NCBI GenBank assembly: GCA_017640665.1
Contig: JAEPQE010000002.1
Span: 806,001-870,000, forward strand
DNA length: 64,000 nucleotides
DNA from: Balneolaceae bacterium
Lineage (GTDB): Bacteria; Bacteroidota; Rhodothermia; Balneolales; Balneolaceae
Reading direction: 5' to 3'
Below are positions 1 to 9,688 of this stretch, piece by piece. Made by a program: the position numbers and the translations under genes. Position 1 is the stretch's first letter. Each line of letters begins with the position of its first letter. The notes under the pieces were generated by a model, which saw only the letters and a program-made list of their open reading frames with translations, had not been told where the DNA came from and made no database searches.

Positions 1-347
1 TAGAAATGGGTTACCAGATTCTGGCAGTGAGTGTAGACCGGCCAGAAGTGATAAAAGAAACACTATCTGATATCGAACTTTCCTATACCCTGCTGTCTGA
101 TAGTCCTGCCGATGTTATGAAAGCCTTTGGCATCGCCTATCGAGTGGATGATAAAACCGTTGAACGATACAAATCCGTTGGTATTGATTTCGAGAAGAAT
201 ACCGGATACGATCATCATATACTTCCTGCACCAGCTGTATTTATTATTAATCAGGAAGGAATTGTAAAATTCCAGTATGTAAATCCTGACTATAAGCAGC
301 GGATAAATGGTGATGTATTACTTGCAGCGGCAAAGGCGTATTTGTAG
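1..347 (+). CDS. peroxiredoxin-like (AhpC/TSA) protein, 5' truncated by window edge
   Basis: The open frame runs from the window edge without a stop, so the first visible Met at position 6 is probably internal. The remaining ~114 residues match the C-terminal half of AhpC/TSA thioredoxin-fold proteins: a strand with AVSVDRPE, a segment predicting loss or change of a partner (LLSDSPADVMKAFGI), then the cis-Pro region LPAPAVFIINQEGIV. The peroxidatic Cys motif would lie upstream of the window, so catalytic competence cannot be judged. Family members reduce peroxides or act as thiol oxidoreductases. The next gene, rlmN, starts 50 bp downstream with its own promoter-like element, so the two need not be co-transcribed. 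Confidence 0.75.
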   Translation, partial: EMGYQILAVSVDRPEVIKETLSDIELSYTLLSDSPADVMKAFGIAYRVDDKTVERYKSVGIDFEKNTGYDHHILPAPAVFIINQEGIVKFQYVNPDYKQRINGDVLLAAAKAYL

Positions 348-382
348 TCACTCGCCGGGTGGTCGTTGGTTATTTGTCTTTG

Positions 383-390
383 TATCTTTG
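383..390 (+). promoter_or_regulatory. candidate -7 promoter element (TAnnTTTG) of rlmN
   Basis: TATCTTTG matches the Bacteroidota -7 consensus TAnnTTTG exactly and ends 7 bp before the rlmN ATG at 398. No good -33 TTTG is visible at the expected spacing. If it is used, the 5' untranslated region is only a few bases. Inference from consensus only. Confidence 0.4.
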
Positions 391-397
391 ATGCATC

Positions 398-1510
398 ATG
401 ACAGACACATCTATTCCTCAAAAAACCGATTTAAAATCACTCACTAAAGACGAACTACTGGCTTTTTGTAAAGAGCTTGGCTTACCTCGTTTCAGGGCCG
501 ATCAAATCTTTCAATGGCTGTATCAAAAAGGAGTTTCTTCTTTTGAAGAGATGACAAATCTCTCTAAAGATTTACGTTCAAAACTGGATAAGGTAGCAAC
601 CATCAATCGAATTACTATTGCGAATCAACAGGAATCCAAAGATGGAACCATCAAGTTTCTGTTCAAGCTCAATGATGAGGATAAGGATTATAAAGTTGAG
701 GCGGTTATGATCCCAGATTTCTACCCTGATGGTGTTCCCAAACGACTTACTGTTTGTGTTTCTTCCCAGGTCGGATGTGTGTTTGGTTGCTCATTTTGTG
801 CTACAGGAAAAATGGGGTTCTTCAGAAATCTGAGTCATGGCGAAGTAGTGGATCAGGTTCAATACATCAATTCCTTGACCGAAGAAAAGTACGATAAGAA
901 GATCACCAACATTGTGTATATGGGGATGGGCGAACCGCTTCATAATTATAAGACGGTGGTTAATTCGGCTTCCATTATTTCTGATCCTTTGAGTATTGAG
1001 CTTTCCCCAAAAAGGATCACAGTTTCTACTGTTGGACTTACCAAACAGATTAAACAACTTGCCGATGATAAAGAACCGTTTAATCTTGCCATTTCACTTC
1101 ATGCCCCTAGTGATGAAAAGCGGGATAAAATCATGCCCATTAATAGCTCTATGAATCTGGATAGTTTGGAGGAAGCCGTTCGGTATTATCATCGAAAAAC
1201 AGAACGTCCGCTCACTTATGAATACCTACTCTTTGATGATTTTAATGACACTTATGACGATGCCAGAAATTTAGCCCAAATTGTTAAATGGGCTCCCAGC
1301 AAGGTTAATATCATTATGTACAACAATGTGGCTGGCGTAGAATTACAACGAGCACGAGAAGAACGATTGGATGCTTTTCTGAAAGCTCTCATCAAAAATG
1401 ATGTAAGAGCAACGGTACGCCGAAGTCGTGGAGATGATATTGATGCAGGATGTGGTCAGCTTGCAATTCGGGAAGGCGCTCCGAAGGGGAAAACAATTGC
1501 TAAGGCGTAA
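398..1510 (+). CDS. rlmN: 23S rRNA/tRNA adenine-C2 methyltransferase RlmN (radical SAM)
   Basis: A 370-residue cytoplasmic enzyme that methylates C2 of A2503 in 23S rRNA and, in several bacteria, A37 of some tRNAs. The radical-SAM CxxxCxxC cluster is at C127, C131 and C134 within VGCVFGCSFCATGKMG. The resolving/methyl-carrying Cys near the C terminus is C352 in GDDIDAGCGQLA. An N-terminal accessory domain (about residues 12-75, with FRADQIFQWLY) precedes the barrel, as in the family. Length is normal. The ATG at 398 is chosen because it gives the usual short N terminus; an ATG at 391 is out of frame. The gene converges on the 1610-3232 gene across an inverted repeat. Confidence 0.97.
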   Translation: MTDTSIPQKTDLKSLTKDELLAFCKELGLPRFRADQIFQWLYQKGVSSFEEMTNLSKDLRSKLDKVATINRITIANQQESKDGTIKFLFKLNDEDKDYKVEAVMIPDFYPDGVPKRLTVCVSSQVGCVFGCSFCATGKMGFFRNLSHGEVVDQVQYINSLTEEKYDKKITNIVYMGMGEPLHNYKTVVNSASIISDPLSIELSPKRITVSTVGLTKQIKQLADDKEPFNLAISLHAPSDEKRDKIMPINSSMNLDSLEEAVRYYHRKTERPLTYEYLLFDDFNDTYDDARNLAQIVKWAPSKVNIIMYNNVAGVELQRAREERLDAFLKALIKNDVRATVRRSRGDDIDAGCGQLAIREGAPKGKTIAKA

Positions 1511-1529
1511 TTAGGAATATTGAATATAG

Positions 1530-1576
1530 AATCAGGAATAAGGTTTGATGTGAAATCATAATCCCTATTCCTGATT
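1530..1576. terminator. inverted repeat between convergent genes, probable bidirectional terminator
   Basis: The left arm AATCAGGAATA (from 1530) is the perfect complement of TATTCCTGATT (1566-1576), extended by one mismatch and two more pairs around a ~19-nt loop. It lies between the stop of rlmN (1510) and the stop of the convergent gene (1610). There is no strong T tract, so termination activity is inferred from position and structure. Confidence 0.45.
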
Positions 1577-1609
1577 GAACTATTACAAACTCCCTTAATC
1601 AAAATCCGA

Positions 1610-3232
1610 CTAATCCCAGGAGCCATACATAGCATTAGGCAAAATCAGGATATCTTTTCCTTGCCTTTTCAAAAATGCTTCATAGTTAACATTCTCCTGA
1701 GTCGTTTTAGCAAAGTCTTTGATGTTGTCACCAACCTCCATAACCAGAATAAACTTTGTATTCCAAGAAGATTTTGCTCCAGGAAACTCCGCCCAACAAC
1801 TTTCACCCTCTCCATTTAAAATGTTTTGACGACGTAAATCTTTATCATTTACTATGCCACTTTTCCCAACAGCATCAATGTCTTCTTTCGAACGACCAAT
1901 GAGACAAGTATTTGTACGGGTTATTGGCAACCCTAATTTCTCAAGGTTATTCCAGGTATGTTGATCTAATGTACGATCCCGGTTTGTAATCAAGACAATT
2001 TGGCCACCTGCCAGCATTACATTTGAAATAAAATCAGACGAACCCGGAACAAGTGTAGCAGATTCTTCCCGAACCCAACTAGCCCAGCTCTCTGGTGTAT
2101 AACCTAAACCTAGTTTATCTCTTCTTCTGTTATACTCGCTATTATCTAATATGGTCTCATCTACATCCATAATCACCACCCAGGGCTCACAAATGTTCAT
2201 TTCTGCCAAAATTTCCACAGCAATATTGTAGAGATTCTCAGTAATCAACTTGTATTCAGCACTGTTTTGAGTCCAGCGGACAGCTGTGCTTACAGGGTAA
2301 GGCTCGGTTGACCACAGATCAACGGATATCGGGCAGTGATCGCTAAGCATGTCATCTTCTGTCATTGTTTCCGGCGTCATGCCAAAGTAATAAACATCCT
2401 GAGAGCTTTCTACAAGTAGCTTTGAACTTTTTGGGCCTAACAGAATATGATCAATAGGATCAGGATATCTTGGATGACAGCCTCTTACATTTTCCATACT
2501 GCTTCTGATGCTTATCTGATTCCCATCCATGTCTTCAAGGTCTTGCCAAAAATGATTGTCGGGAGTAGTGATTCTATTGTTGTAGTCGCCCAGGATTACA
2601 AAAGGTGTTTCCTCTTTTACTTTTTGTTCAACCCATTTATCTAAAACCGGTACCTGGCGTTCAAATGTTTCGCAAGCAGCTCGGTCAGAAGCAGAGTAAT
2701 CGTTCACAAAGCATCCGCTTTTAAGATGAATGTTCATTACTTCTATGGGTTCAGAAGCTCCTTTTAACTTTATAATCAAGCCATACCGAAGACCTGGGTT
2801 TCCAATCGCCAGTTCATCAAAACTACCCATGTTTTCGAATTCAACTCCTTTACGTATCGCAAAAGCAACTTTTTGCTGGGTTGAAGGTCGTCCGGTTCCC
2901 CTGCATTCGTAAGATCCGCTATCCGGACGGTCTGAGAGTATAATATCCCATTCATTTTCGGGGAAAACACGAGCTACTGCCTTTACCGATTCCACCTCTT
3001 GCAAAGCAACTACATCTGCATCCATAGTTGCTGCGAAATTTCTAAGTTTTACATAATCGGATTCATCTCTGGCAACACATCCTTCTCCATTGTTTTCAGC
3101 CAGATGTTCAATATTCCAAGTGACTAATCGAATTTTGCCATCAGTGATTAATTCTGAAGTGCTTTGAGCTGATACTGAGGATGTTATGAAACAAAGAAAA
3201 AGTAGAGTTACAAGTAGTTGTTTTTTCATCAT
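1610..3232 (-). CDS. exported fusion: endonuclease/exonuclease/phosphatase domain + HAD acid phosphatase
   Basis: A 540-residue two-enzyme fusion. The start is placed at the Met codon at 3232 (a second Met follows at once), because it begins a signal peptide, MMKKQLLVTLLFLCFITSS ending SAQ; the frame stays open 50 codons further up, but that extension is not export-like. Residues ~30-320 form an EEP (DNase I-like) domain: LVTWNIEHLAE, VVALQEVES, ILGDYNNR and SDHCPIS. Residues ~350-540 form a class B/P4-type HAD phosphatase with nucleophile motif MDVDETILDN (D356, D358), VLITNRDR and VGDNIKDF. Substrates are probably nucleic acids or phosphate esters in the periplasm; the HAD half resembles lipoprotein e(P4) nucleotidases. 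Both active-site sets look intact. Confidence 0.85.
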   Translation of the reverse strand: MMKKQLLVTLLFLCFITSSVSAQSTSELITDGKIRLVTWNIEHLAENNGEGCVARDESDYVKLRNFAATMDADVVALQEVESVKAVARVFPENEWDIILSDRPDSGSYECRGTGRPSTQQKVAFAIRKGVEFENMGSFDELAIGNPGLRYGLIIKLKGASEPIEVMNIHLKSGCFVNDYSASDRAACETFERQVPVLDKWVEQKVKEETPFVILGDYNNRITTPDNHFWQDLEDMDGNQISIRSSMENVRGCHPRYPDPIDHILLGPKSSKLLVESSQDVYYFGMTPETMTEDDMLSDHCPISVDLWSTEPYPVSTAVRWTQNSAEYKLITENLYNIAVEILAEMNICEPWVVIMDVDETILDNSEYNRRRDKLGLGYTPESWASWVREESATLVPGSSDFISNVMLAGGQIVLITNRDRTLDQHTWNNLEKLGLPITRTNTCLIGRSKEDIDAVGKSGIVNDKDLRRQNILNGEGESCWAEFPGAKSSWNTKFILVMEVGDNIKDFAKTTQENVNYEAFLKRQGKDILILPNAMYGSWD

Positions 3233-3509
3233 TATTTGTATACAGTTAAAATATAAAAGGGTAGCGAAAGCCGTAATTACTTCATTTGTGAGTGCTCTAT
3301 GTAACCTTTCGATTAATCTTAGACAAAAAAAGTTTTCCGGAATTTCGCTCCCTGGTTTTGACCATGCATAGTACGTACTCACGTAAACTATACTTTCAAA
3401 GCTTTTCGGTATTTGGTTCTATGGTTCTGAAATTGATTTTAAAACTGAGGTATTTTAATAGTTAGCTGGTTACCATTAATCGGTTACATCCTACATGGGA
3501 CTACATTTA

Positions 3510-5534
3510 TCATTTGCCATTCATAACTGGAAATCCCATTTGTGCCCACACAAGAATCCCCTCATCGATAATAGATACATTTTCAAATCCGTATCGTTTT
3601 AAGGTACTCATCACTCGCAAAGAGGCTGCGTGTGGACAGGCACAATAAATTACGATTTCTGTTCCATCATCCGGGATATCATCTATGAAGTTTTCGGGAT
3701 CCTCATAATAGGGAACTGGAAATGAACCGGGAATATGCATTTGTCGCCAGGCCACTTCAGATCTTGCATCCATGAGGATCATTTTCCGACCTTCTTTCAT
3801 AGCCTGGTTAACTTGTTCAGCAGAGACGAATTTATCTTCACGAAGGTCAAACTCGGGATTTAATCCTTTCGGGTTAAGTACATATTCATCTGGTGTGGGA
3901 GGTGTAACAGTACTTGGTTCAGGAACATCCCAACCTGAAGCACGACTGCGCAGAAATGCAGTAACAGCATCAAGTTCATCATCACTTAAACTATCCTTAA
4001 ATGCAATCATTGGAGTGCCATCTCTGCCTTCAGCAATTGCATATCGCAAAAAATGATCCGTTGCCGTTGCAAGCAGCATTGGATTACCAAGAGCTGGGGC
4101 TGTAACTCCCTCTCCCTTATCTCCATGACACGAAGCACATTTCTGTTCATAAATATTGGCTCCCATCGAAATATCACCATAAACGGGATCGCGTGAAGGA
4201 TCTATAGCCTCATCTACTCCTGCCTCTTCGTACAGCCACTTAAGTAGAATCTCAATATCAATCAGTTCCAAAGGGCCGCCCTGTGAATCCAGATAACCAG
4301 CCATTGCTGTATTAGCTCTTCCGAACTGGATAGTATATCGCATAAAATTATTGTTCATACTCGTCGCCAGCAGGGATTTTGACTTCAATGACGGGGCATT
4401 GTCAGCCGCATACCCTTCTCGATTATCGCCATGACAAAGTGCACAATATTTTGTGTAGATAGTTGATGCATGTTTTCTGGCTTCTGGGGCTAATCCCTGA
4501 TTAAAACTTAGCATTGCTGCCATTTCACCTTGTTCCTTGGATTCCTGAACAAACTCAAGTTCAACGCCAAAGGCATATTCTGAGGGTACACGAACCACTT
4601 TCTGATCATAGTTAAGTTCGTCTTCATTTAGACTACTTTTTAAATAAGCAGTAGTTGTATCTAAATTTTCGACCTCAAAACGAACTCCAAAAACTCCCTC
4701 TCCGCGTTCTGATATAAAATCAGCAACCACCTTATCTGAAGTTTCTGAATGGAGCTGTAATTCCTGATTTCTAAAGAGGGAAAAGCGCGCGATCTGGTCG
4801 TTTATCTCTATAACGTTGAATCCCATATTTTTAAAAGTTTCGATTGACGATCTCAGATCAGAAACAGCTACTTTTACAGCAGAAATACCAACCACTCCGT
4901 TTGGGTGCTTGCGGTACATTCGATTATAGCTGTAGTAAGTTCTCCACTGTTCATTTGTTTTCTTATAATCAAAAGTAGTTTTTTCAACAAATCGTGGCAG
5001 ATGAGCCATAGGAGCTTCCCGGTTGAAATCAAGACTATTCCTATTCATAGAGCCATCATCCCGAGACCAGTTATTTGAAACTTCTGAAGTACGAAAAGAA
5101 TTAACAGAATCAACCTCAAAACCCTGACTCTTGAGCCAGAGAGAAGTAGAATCTGCGGATGAAGTGGAAAGTGCATATAGTCGAATTCCTTCATGGTCAG
5201 CTAAATAATCAATAATAAATGCCGGAATGCTCTCCTGAGAAGAAGAATCGCTTAAAGAAAAAATCTCAAAGGACGTCATATCAGAAAAGTTTATTGATGA
5301 AGATAGAAGCCCTTCGTATTCACGATTTTCACTAATTTGGCCAACTCTGAACCCTAAGGTTTCATTATAGTATTTAGTAGTAGAATCAATATTATTAGCT
5401 AGTAATGTTAGATTATTTACTCCGATGCCCGACCCAAGAAAAAAACCTTTATTCTCGCCTTGTTGGCAATTTGCTAGTAGAAGCATTGACATAAACGCTA
5501 ATAGTGTAAGTATTGAGTTCCTGGAGATATTCAT
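3510..5534 (-). CDS. five-domain lipoprotein: VOC-VOC-cytochrome c-cytochrome c-rhodanese
   Basis: 674 residues. A lipoprotein signal peptide ends MLLLANC with lipidated Cys at residue 23. Two glyoxalase/VOC-like modules follow (about residues 34-150, containing NNLTLLANNIDSTTKYYNET, and about 215-335, containing VAVSDLRSSIETFKNMGFNV). Two class I cytochrome c domains carry CALCH (C364-H368) and CASCH (C466-H470), each followed by a plausible distal Met. The C-terminal rhodanese domain (about 560-674) has DARSEVAWRQMHIPGS and active-site loop VIYCACPHAAS (C631). A role in periplasmic electron transfer coupled to sulfur or thiol chemistry is inference. I know of no named family with this whole order. 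Confidence 0.85.
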   Translation of the reverse strand: MNISRNSILTLLAFMSMLLLANCQQGENKGFFLGSGIGVNNLTLLANNIDSTTKYYNETLGFRVGQISENREYEGLLSSSINFSDMTSFEIFSLSDSSSQESIPAFIIDYLADHEGIRLYALSTSSADSTSLWLKSQGFEVDSVNSFRTSEVSNNWSRDDGSMNRNSLDFNREAPMAHLPRFVEKTTFDYKKTNEQWRTYYSYNRMYRKHPNGVVGISAVKVAVSDLRSSIETFKNMGFNVIEINDQIARFSLFRNQELQLHSETSDKVVADFISERGEGVFGVRFEVENLDTTTAYLKSSLNEDELNYDQKVVRVPSEYAFGVELEFVQESKEQGEMAAMLSFNQGLAPEARKHASTIYTKYCALCHGDNREGYAADNAPSLKSKSLLATSMNNNFMRYTIQFGRANTAMAGYLDSQGGPLELIDIEILLKWLYEEAGVDEAIDPSRDPVYGDISMGANIYEQKCASCHGDKGEGVTAPALGNPMLLATATDHFLRYAIAEGRDGTPMIAFKDSLSDDELDAVTAFLRSRASGWDVPEPSTVTPPTPDEYVLNPKGLNPEFDLREDKFVSAEQVNQAMKEGRKMILMDARSEVAWRQMHIPGSFPVPYYEDPENFIDDIPDDGTEIVIYCACPHAASLRVMSTLKRYGFENVSIIDEGILVWAQMGFPVMNGK

Positions 5535-5563
5535 GGTTCTTAAAATATTGAAGTTTGATTGTG

Positions 5564-5571
5564 CAAAAATA
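5564..5571 (-). promoter_or_regulatory. candidate -7 promoter element upstream of the VOC/cytochrome/rhodanese gene
   Basis: On the minus strand TATTTTTG fits TAnnTTTG and lies 29 bp upstream of the ATG at 5534. No convincing -33 element is seen. Moderate-to-low support. Confidence 0.35.
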
Positions 5572-6006
5572 TTTAGACGAAAGAGATAATAAGTTTAGTG
5601 AGACTATATAGTTGTTAAATTAATTGCTGATTTCCTTAGCCAATAGCTGATCAACCCTAATTTCATGATCAGGCTTATTGAGTTAAAACTGATGAACATA
5701 GGATATCTTAGCGATATACTGTTGCTGGTTGATTCTGCTTGTTTGGAGAGGATCGTCCACTATGCTGCTATGCAGAACCTAATAGAAAAAGGATAAGGGT
5801 CTGAACTCCCAGGAAAGTCTGGCATTCCAAAGATGTTGATCCGATACATTGTTCCATTGGTAGCAGCGCTCTCTGTTTGGTGGGTTTTAGTTAAAGAAAG
5901 AGACGTTACGTCAATATACGTCAGAGAGTAAAATTGAATACAAGAAAACCAAAAAACCGAATGCATTTAAGCTTTGTGTAATAATAGCTATAAGTTAGCC
6001 TGTATT
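5572..6006. other. non-coding stretch, nothing recognised
   Basis: Between the promoter region of the lipoprotein gene and the repeat at 6007 no supported gene is seen. A 68-codon minus-strand frame at 5760-5966 has no family resemblance or start context. The region may hold decayed sequence. Confidence 0.4.
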
Positions 6007-6085
6007 TGTCATTTCGACCAGAGGGAGAAATCTAAGAGTAGCTTATATTCAATTTTCTAGATTTCTCGCTTCGCTCGAAGTGACA
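6007..6085. repeat. interspersed palindromic-ended repeat, copy 1
   Basis: A 79-bp element begins TGTCATTTCGACCAGAGGGA and ends CGCTCGAAGTGACA. The outermost ends are imperfect inverted repeats (TGTCA/TGACA), and each arm carries an AGATTT-C-TC core. The left arm reappears in reverse orientation at the end of the 18336-18422 copy. This style of dispersed intergenic repeat is common in Bacteroidota-related genomes. It lies just beyond the stop of lepB and may help end that transcript. Confidence 0.65.
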
Positions 6086-6096
6086 AAAAACCAATC

Positions 6097-7224
6097 TCAG
6101 TCAATAATGTGAAAGACTCTGTTAAAGCGTGGTACAAATCCATCCAGTGACATCCATACGATAAAGGCTTTTCCGATGATATGATCTTTGGGCACAAATC
6201 CCCAAAAACGGCTATCCTCACTGTTATCCCGGTTGTCTCCCATCGCAAAGTAATAATCTTGTTTTACTGTGTAGATATTAGTCCGCTCACCATTTATGAT
6301 GAAATCATTGCCATCCCGTTCTACAGAATTGTTTTCATACCGCTCAATCAAGTCCTGGTAAACAAACCAATTATTATTCGTAAGCTGAATTTCCTGCCCC
6401 TCGTAAGGAACTACGATCTCGGAGAAATGATCATGATTGCGGAATGCTTTAGAAAAATTGCCTGAACTTTGAATGTATTGATAGACTGGTTCCGAGTCTT
6501 CAAACATAAAATAATATAATGAGTCAACTTCAGGCCAGGATTGCACTACTTCAGCAACTTCGGAAGTCATATTAACCCGATAAGTGTTTGAATTGACCTG
6601 GCGCACGTACCTTCCTTCTCCGCCAATCGTACCAGCTCCGACTGATTCCATTTTGGCATTACTGAGCCTTACTCCCTGGTTAAGTTCCAACGTATAAAAC
6701 CGCTGAACACCTTCATGATATGCTTCTTCTTCTCCATTTACATAAAGGATTTTATCTCTTAGCTCAATCGTATCGCCGGCCACTCCGACTGCACGTTTTA
6801 TATAATTCGTTTTTTGGGAAATCGGTTTCACTTCCCATGGAATATTGAACACAATAATATCATTTCGTTCAATGTCTCTGAAACCTGGAAGTCGGGTCCA
6901 GGGTAATTTCACTCCAGGCAAACACACCTGAGTAAAAGGAATACAAATCGCCATTGGTGTGCGTGCACCATAAGTGAGGTTTGAAACGATCAGAAAATCC
7001 CCGATCAATAAATCCTGTTCCATAGAGCCGGTTGGGATTTTGTACGATCCGAAAATAAGAGACCGAAGTATAGCCGCAGCTATAAATGCAAAAACCAGTG
7101 CATCAATCCATTCCCTTAGCCATGATTTAGCCTGCTTTTCTTCTTCGGCTTTGTCCTTCTTCTTTTTTTTCCAGAATCGAGGCTTAGATTGCTCTTCCGA
7201 TTCCGGTGCCTTTTGTTCTTCCAA
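6097..7224 (-). CDS. lepB: signal peptidase I
   Basis: 375 residues. Leader peptidase cleaves signal peptides at the outer face of the cytoplasmic membrane. A highly charged Lys/Glu-rich cytoplasmic N terminus (1-36) precedes one membrane segment (about 37-58) and the catalytic motif [14 protein letters not shown] with nucleophile S67. The general-base Lys is K143 in [11 protein letters not shown], and the family signature [17 protein letters not shown] is near the C terminus. The protein is longer than the E. coli type because of a ~100-residue insertion between K143 and the signature. It is the last gene of the lepA-orf-lepB operon (12 bp after the middle gene). The only oddity is the very basic N-terminal tail. 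Confidence 0.96.
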   Translation of the reverse strand: MEEQKAPESEEQSKPRFWKKKKKDKAEEEKQAKSWLREWIDALVFAFIAAAILRSLIFGSYKIPTGSMEQDLLIGDFLIVSNLTYGARTPMAICIPFTQVCLPGVKLPWTRLPGFRDIERNDIIVFNIPWEVKPISQKTNYIKRAVGVAGDTIELRDKILYVNGEEEAYHEGVQRFYTLELNQGVRLSNAKMESVGAGTIGGEGRYVRQVNSNTYRVNMTSEVAEVVQSWPEVDSLYYFMFEDSEPVYQYIQSSGNFSKAFRNHDHFSEIVVPYEGQEIQLTNNNWFVYQDLIERYENNSVERDGNDFIINGERTNIYTVKQDYYFAMGDNRDNSEDSRFWGFVPKDHIIGKAFIVWMSLDGFVPRFNRVFHIID

Positions 7225-7236
7225 ATTTTAAGTGAG

Positions 7237-7818
7237 TTAATTTAATCTTATGTGCGAAGGTAAATCAATTTCTTCCTTCTTATATAATCCGTCAGCATAT
7301 GTAACTTTGTACCATTGGTAACGCTCGGGAGAGTAAAAATAGTCGGTATACTCCTTTGGCTCCACTTCTGTTACAAGCCGAGTTAATGTTCGTTTTACCT
7401 GGGGCATCAAATCTATATAACGACTCGCCCCCACGTATACCAAGCCATCCGCAAAGGGACCATCCAGATCAAGTACCATCATGGGAATTTCCCCATCAAT
7501 TATAAACCAATATTCAAATTGGATTGCCTTACCCGCTCTAAGTTCCCCATCTTCAACAATGTCTTCGATAGTTTTGGTAGGTTTACCGAAAACTCCTTCG
7601 AGACGTGCACGAATCTCGATTGCTGGAATCCGGTCGAGGCTGTTATAATTAAAACCTTCGCCTGTCCATTTGATCTGAGCAAAGCGTTCCTCAAAAGCTT
7701 CAGCGTCTTCAATTTCTACTTTTTTGATGTCGGGTTCCTCAAATTGAGCATAAGCTGATGAAGTAAGCAACACCATCAACACAAAAAAGAAAAAGAGTTG
7801 TTTTTTTGATTCTCTCAT
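7237..7818 (-). CDS. exported protein of unknown function in the lepA-lepB operon
   Basis: 193 residues. A clear signal peptide (MRESKKQLFFFFVLMVLLTS ending AYA-Q) is followed by an acidic mature domain with no motif I recognise. Visible blocks are IEIRARLEGVFGKPTK, FEYWFIIDGEIPMMVLDLDG and GLVYVGASRYIDLMPQVKRT. The gene starts 2 bp after lepA stops and ends 12 bp before lepB, so the three are very likely one transcript. Position suggests an envelope or secretion-related role but proves nothing. Confidence 0.8.
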   Translation of the reverse strand: MRESKKQLFFFFVLMVLLTSSAYAQFEEPDIKKVEIEDAEAFEERFAQIKWTGEGFNYNSLDRIPAIEIRARLEGVFGKPTKTIEDIVEDGELRAGKAIQFEYWFIIDGEIPMMVLDLDGPFADGLVYVGASRYIDLMPQVKRTLTRLVTEVEPKEYTDYFYSPERYQWYKVTYADGLYKKEEIDLPSHIRLN

Positions 7819-7820
7819 AA

Positions 7821-9623
7821 TTATCGATCGTCCTCGTCCATAGAAAGTACAGCTAAGAATGCCTCTTGAGGAATCTCTACTGAACCAACCTGTTTCATTC
7901 GTTTTTTACCTTCTTTTTGTTTTTCGAGGAGCTTCCTTTTCCTGGAAATATCTCCTCCATAACATTTAGCCGTCACATCTTTTCGAAGTGCTCTGATAGA
8001 ATCACGAGCGATAATCCTGCTTCCGATTGCCGCCTGTACTGCTACCTCATATTGCTGTCTTGGGATAAGCTCCTTCAGCTTCGCACATATTTTACGTCCC
8101 TGATAATAAGCTTTGTCACGGTGGGTGATACTCGAAAGTGCATCCACCGGTTCCCCGTTCAACAAAATATCCAAACGTACCAAATCCCCTTTTCGGTATT
8201 CAATAAATTCATAATCTAAAGAGGCGTAGCCACGGGTGCCTGATTTCAACTTATCATAAAAATCAAAAACCACTTCCGCCATCGGGAGTTCATAGGTGAT
8301 TTCAACCCGGTTATTCTGCATAAATATCTGGTTGATGTAAACGCCACGTCGCTCCTGGCAAAGTTTCATTATCGGACCAATAAAATCTGCCGGTGTAATA
8401 ATACTCGCTTTGATGTAGGGCTCGAAAATAGCATCTATCTCACCTACTTCGGGCATTTGGCTTGGATTGTCTACATCTATAGTACTGTCATCTTCCAGCT
8501 TCACTTCATATTGTACGTTGGGTACTGTGGTGATGATATCGATATCAAACTCTCTATCCAGTCGTTCCTGCACAATTTCCATGTGAAGAAGCCCGAGAAA
8601 ACCTGCACGGAATCCAAATCCAAGAGCTTTGGATGTCTCAGGTTCATAAGATAATGAAGCATCATTCAGCTGAAGCTTTTCCAATGCACTTCTTAAATCC
8701 TCAAAATCTTCGGATTGGGTTGGGTAAATTCCACTGAAAACCATTGGCTTAGCTTCCTGGTATCCCGGGATTGGAGTAGTAGCAGCATTTTTTACGGTGG
8801 TAATGGTATCTCCAACGCGTACATCCTGAAGAGACTTCACACTACCAATCACATAACCAACCTCTCCGGCTTTAAGCTCTTTCGTAGGCTCATAACTCAT
8901 TTTTAAGTAGCCAATATCTTCGGCGTTATACTCTTCTTTATTTGCCATGAACTTGAAGAGATCTCCTTTCTTAAGTACACCCTCCATCACTCTAACATAA
9001 GCAACCGAACCTCTGTAGGTGTTGAAAACGGAATCAAAAATTAAAGCGCGAAGGGGTTTATCAACTTCTTGTTTTGGTCCTGGAATCCGTTCGCAGATTG
9101 CTTCCAACAGGTCAGGAACCCCTTCTCCGGTTTTTCCTGATACGATTAATATATCCTCTCTTTCACATCCAATCAGGTCGATAATTTGCTGCCCCACTCC
9201 TTCCGGGTCTGAACTCGGCAGATCAATTTTATTTAACACAGGAATAATTTCAAGATTCTGCTCGATTGCCTGATACAGATTTGAAATGGTTTGAGCTTCG
9301 ATACCCTGAGTGGCATCAACGACTAAAATTGCACCTTCACAGGCTTTTAGTGCACGGGATACTTCATACGCAAAATCAACGTGCCCTGGTGTATCAATCA
9401 AATTGAAATTGAACAGTTCTCCACCCGGGCGCTTATAGTCTAGCTTAATGGCATGACTTTTAATGGTAATTCCGCGTTCGCGCTCAAGATCCATATCATC
9501 AAGCATCTGTTCCTGCATATCACGTTCAGAAATAGTGCCGGTAGTCTGTAAAAGTCGATCGGCCAAGGTAGATTTACCGTGGTCGATATGAGCAATAATG
9601 CAAAAATTGCGAATGTTATTCAT
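7821..9623 (-). CDS. lepA: elongation factor 4 (LepA), translational GTPase
   Basis: 600 residues, the usual length. The G domain is intact: P-loop [13 protein letters not shown], switch [14 protein letters not shown] and NKIDLPSS. Domain II, EF-G-like domains III and V, and the LepA-specific C-terminal domain follow, ending [20 protein letters not shown]. LepA binds ribosomes and can back-translocate them; it acts at the inner membrane/ribosome under ionic or cold stress and in initiation. It is the first gene of the operon with the exported unknown and lepB, behind a good promoter candidate at 9658-9688. Confidence 0.98.
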   Translation of the reverse strand: MNNIRNFCIIAHIDHGKSTLADRLLQTTGTISERDMQEQMLDDMDLERERGITIKSHAIKLDYKRPGGELFNFNLIDTPGHVDFAYEVSRALKACEGAILVVDATQGIEAQTISNLYQAIEQNLEIIPVLNKIDLPSSDPEGVGQQIIDLIGCEREDILIVSGKTGEGVPDLLEAICERIPGPKQEVDKPLRALIFDSVFNTYRGSVAYVRVMEGVLKKGDLFKFMANKEEYNAEDIGYLKMSYEPTKELKAGEVGYVIGSVKSLQDVRVGDTITTVKNAATTPIPGYQEAKPMVFSGIYPTQSEDFEDLRSALEKLQLNDASLSYEPETSKALGFGFRAGFLGLLHMEIVQERLDREFDIDIITTVPNVQYEVKLEDDSTIDVDNPSQMPEVGEIDAIFEPYIKASIITPADFIGPIMKLCQERRGVYINQIFMQNNRVEITYELPMAEVVFDFYDKLKSGTRGYASLDYEFIEYRKGDLVRLDILLNGEPVDALSSITHRDKAYYQGRKICAKLKELIPRQQYEVAVQAAIGSRIIARDSIRALRKDVTAKCYGGDISRKRKLLEKQKEGKKRMKQVGSVEIPQEAFLAVLSMDEDDR

Positions 9624-9657
9624 GGAATGTATTCAGTGCGTCTCTTCTTTAAGAGCG

Positions 9658-9688
9658 CAAAGATACGAAGAAGGTGTGAGCTACTAAA
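9658..9688 (-). promoter_or_regulatory. promoter of the lepA operon (TTTA-N19-TATCTTTG)
   Basis: On the minus strand TTTA (9688-9685) is followed after 19 bp by TATCTTTG (9665-9658), close to the Bacteroidota TTTG-N19-21-TAnnTTTG pattern. Transcription would start near 9652, leaving a leader of about 28 nt before the lepA ATG at 9623. It is the best promoter match in the window. Confidence 0.6.

Noticed and set aside
3233-3382. N-terminal extension of the nuclease/phosphatase fusion from the Met at 3382
   Set aside because: The added 50 residues precede a textbook signal peptide at 3232 and contain AT-rich, promoter-like sequence, so they are unlikely to be translated.
5760-5966. 68-codon minus-strand frame in the 5.5-6.1 kb gap
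   Set aside because: No family resemblance, no good start context and no coupling to neighbours; most likely chance.
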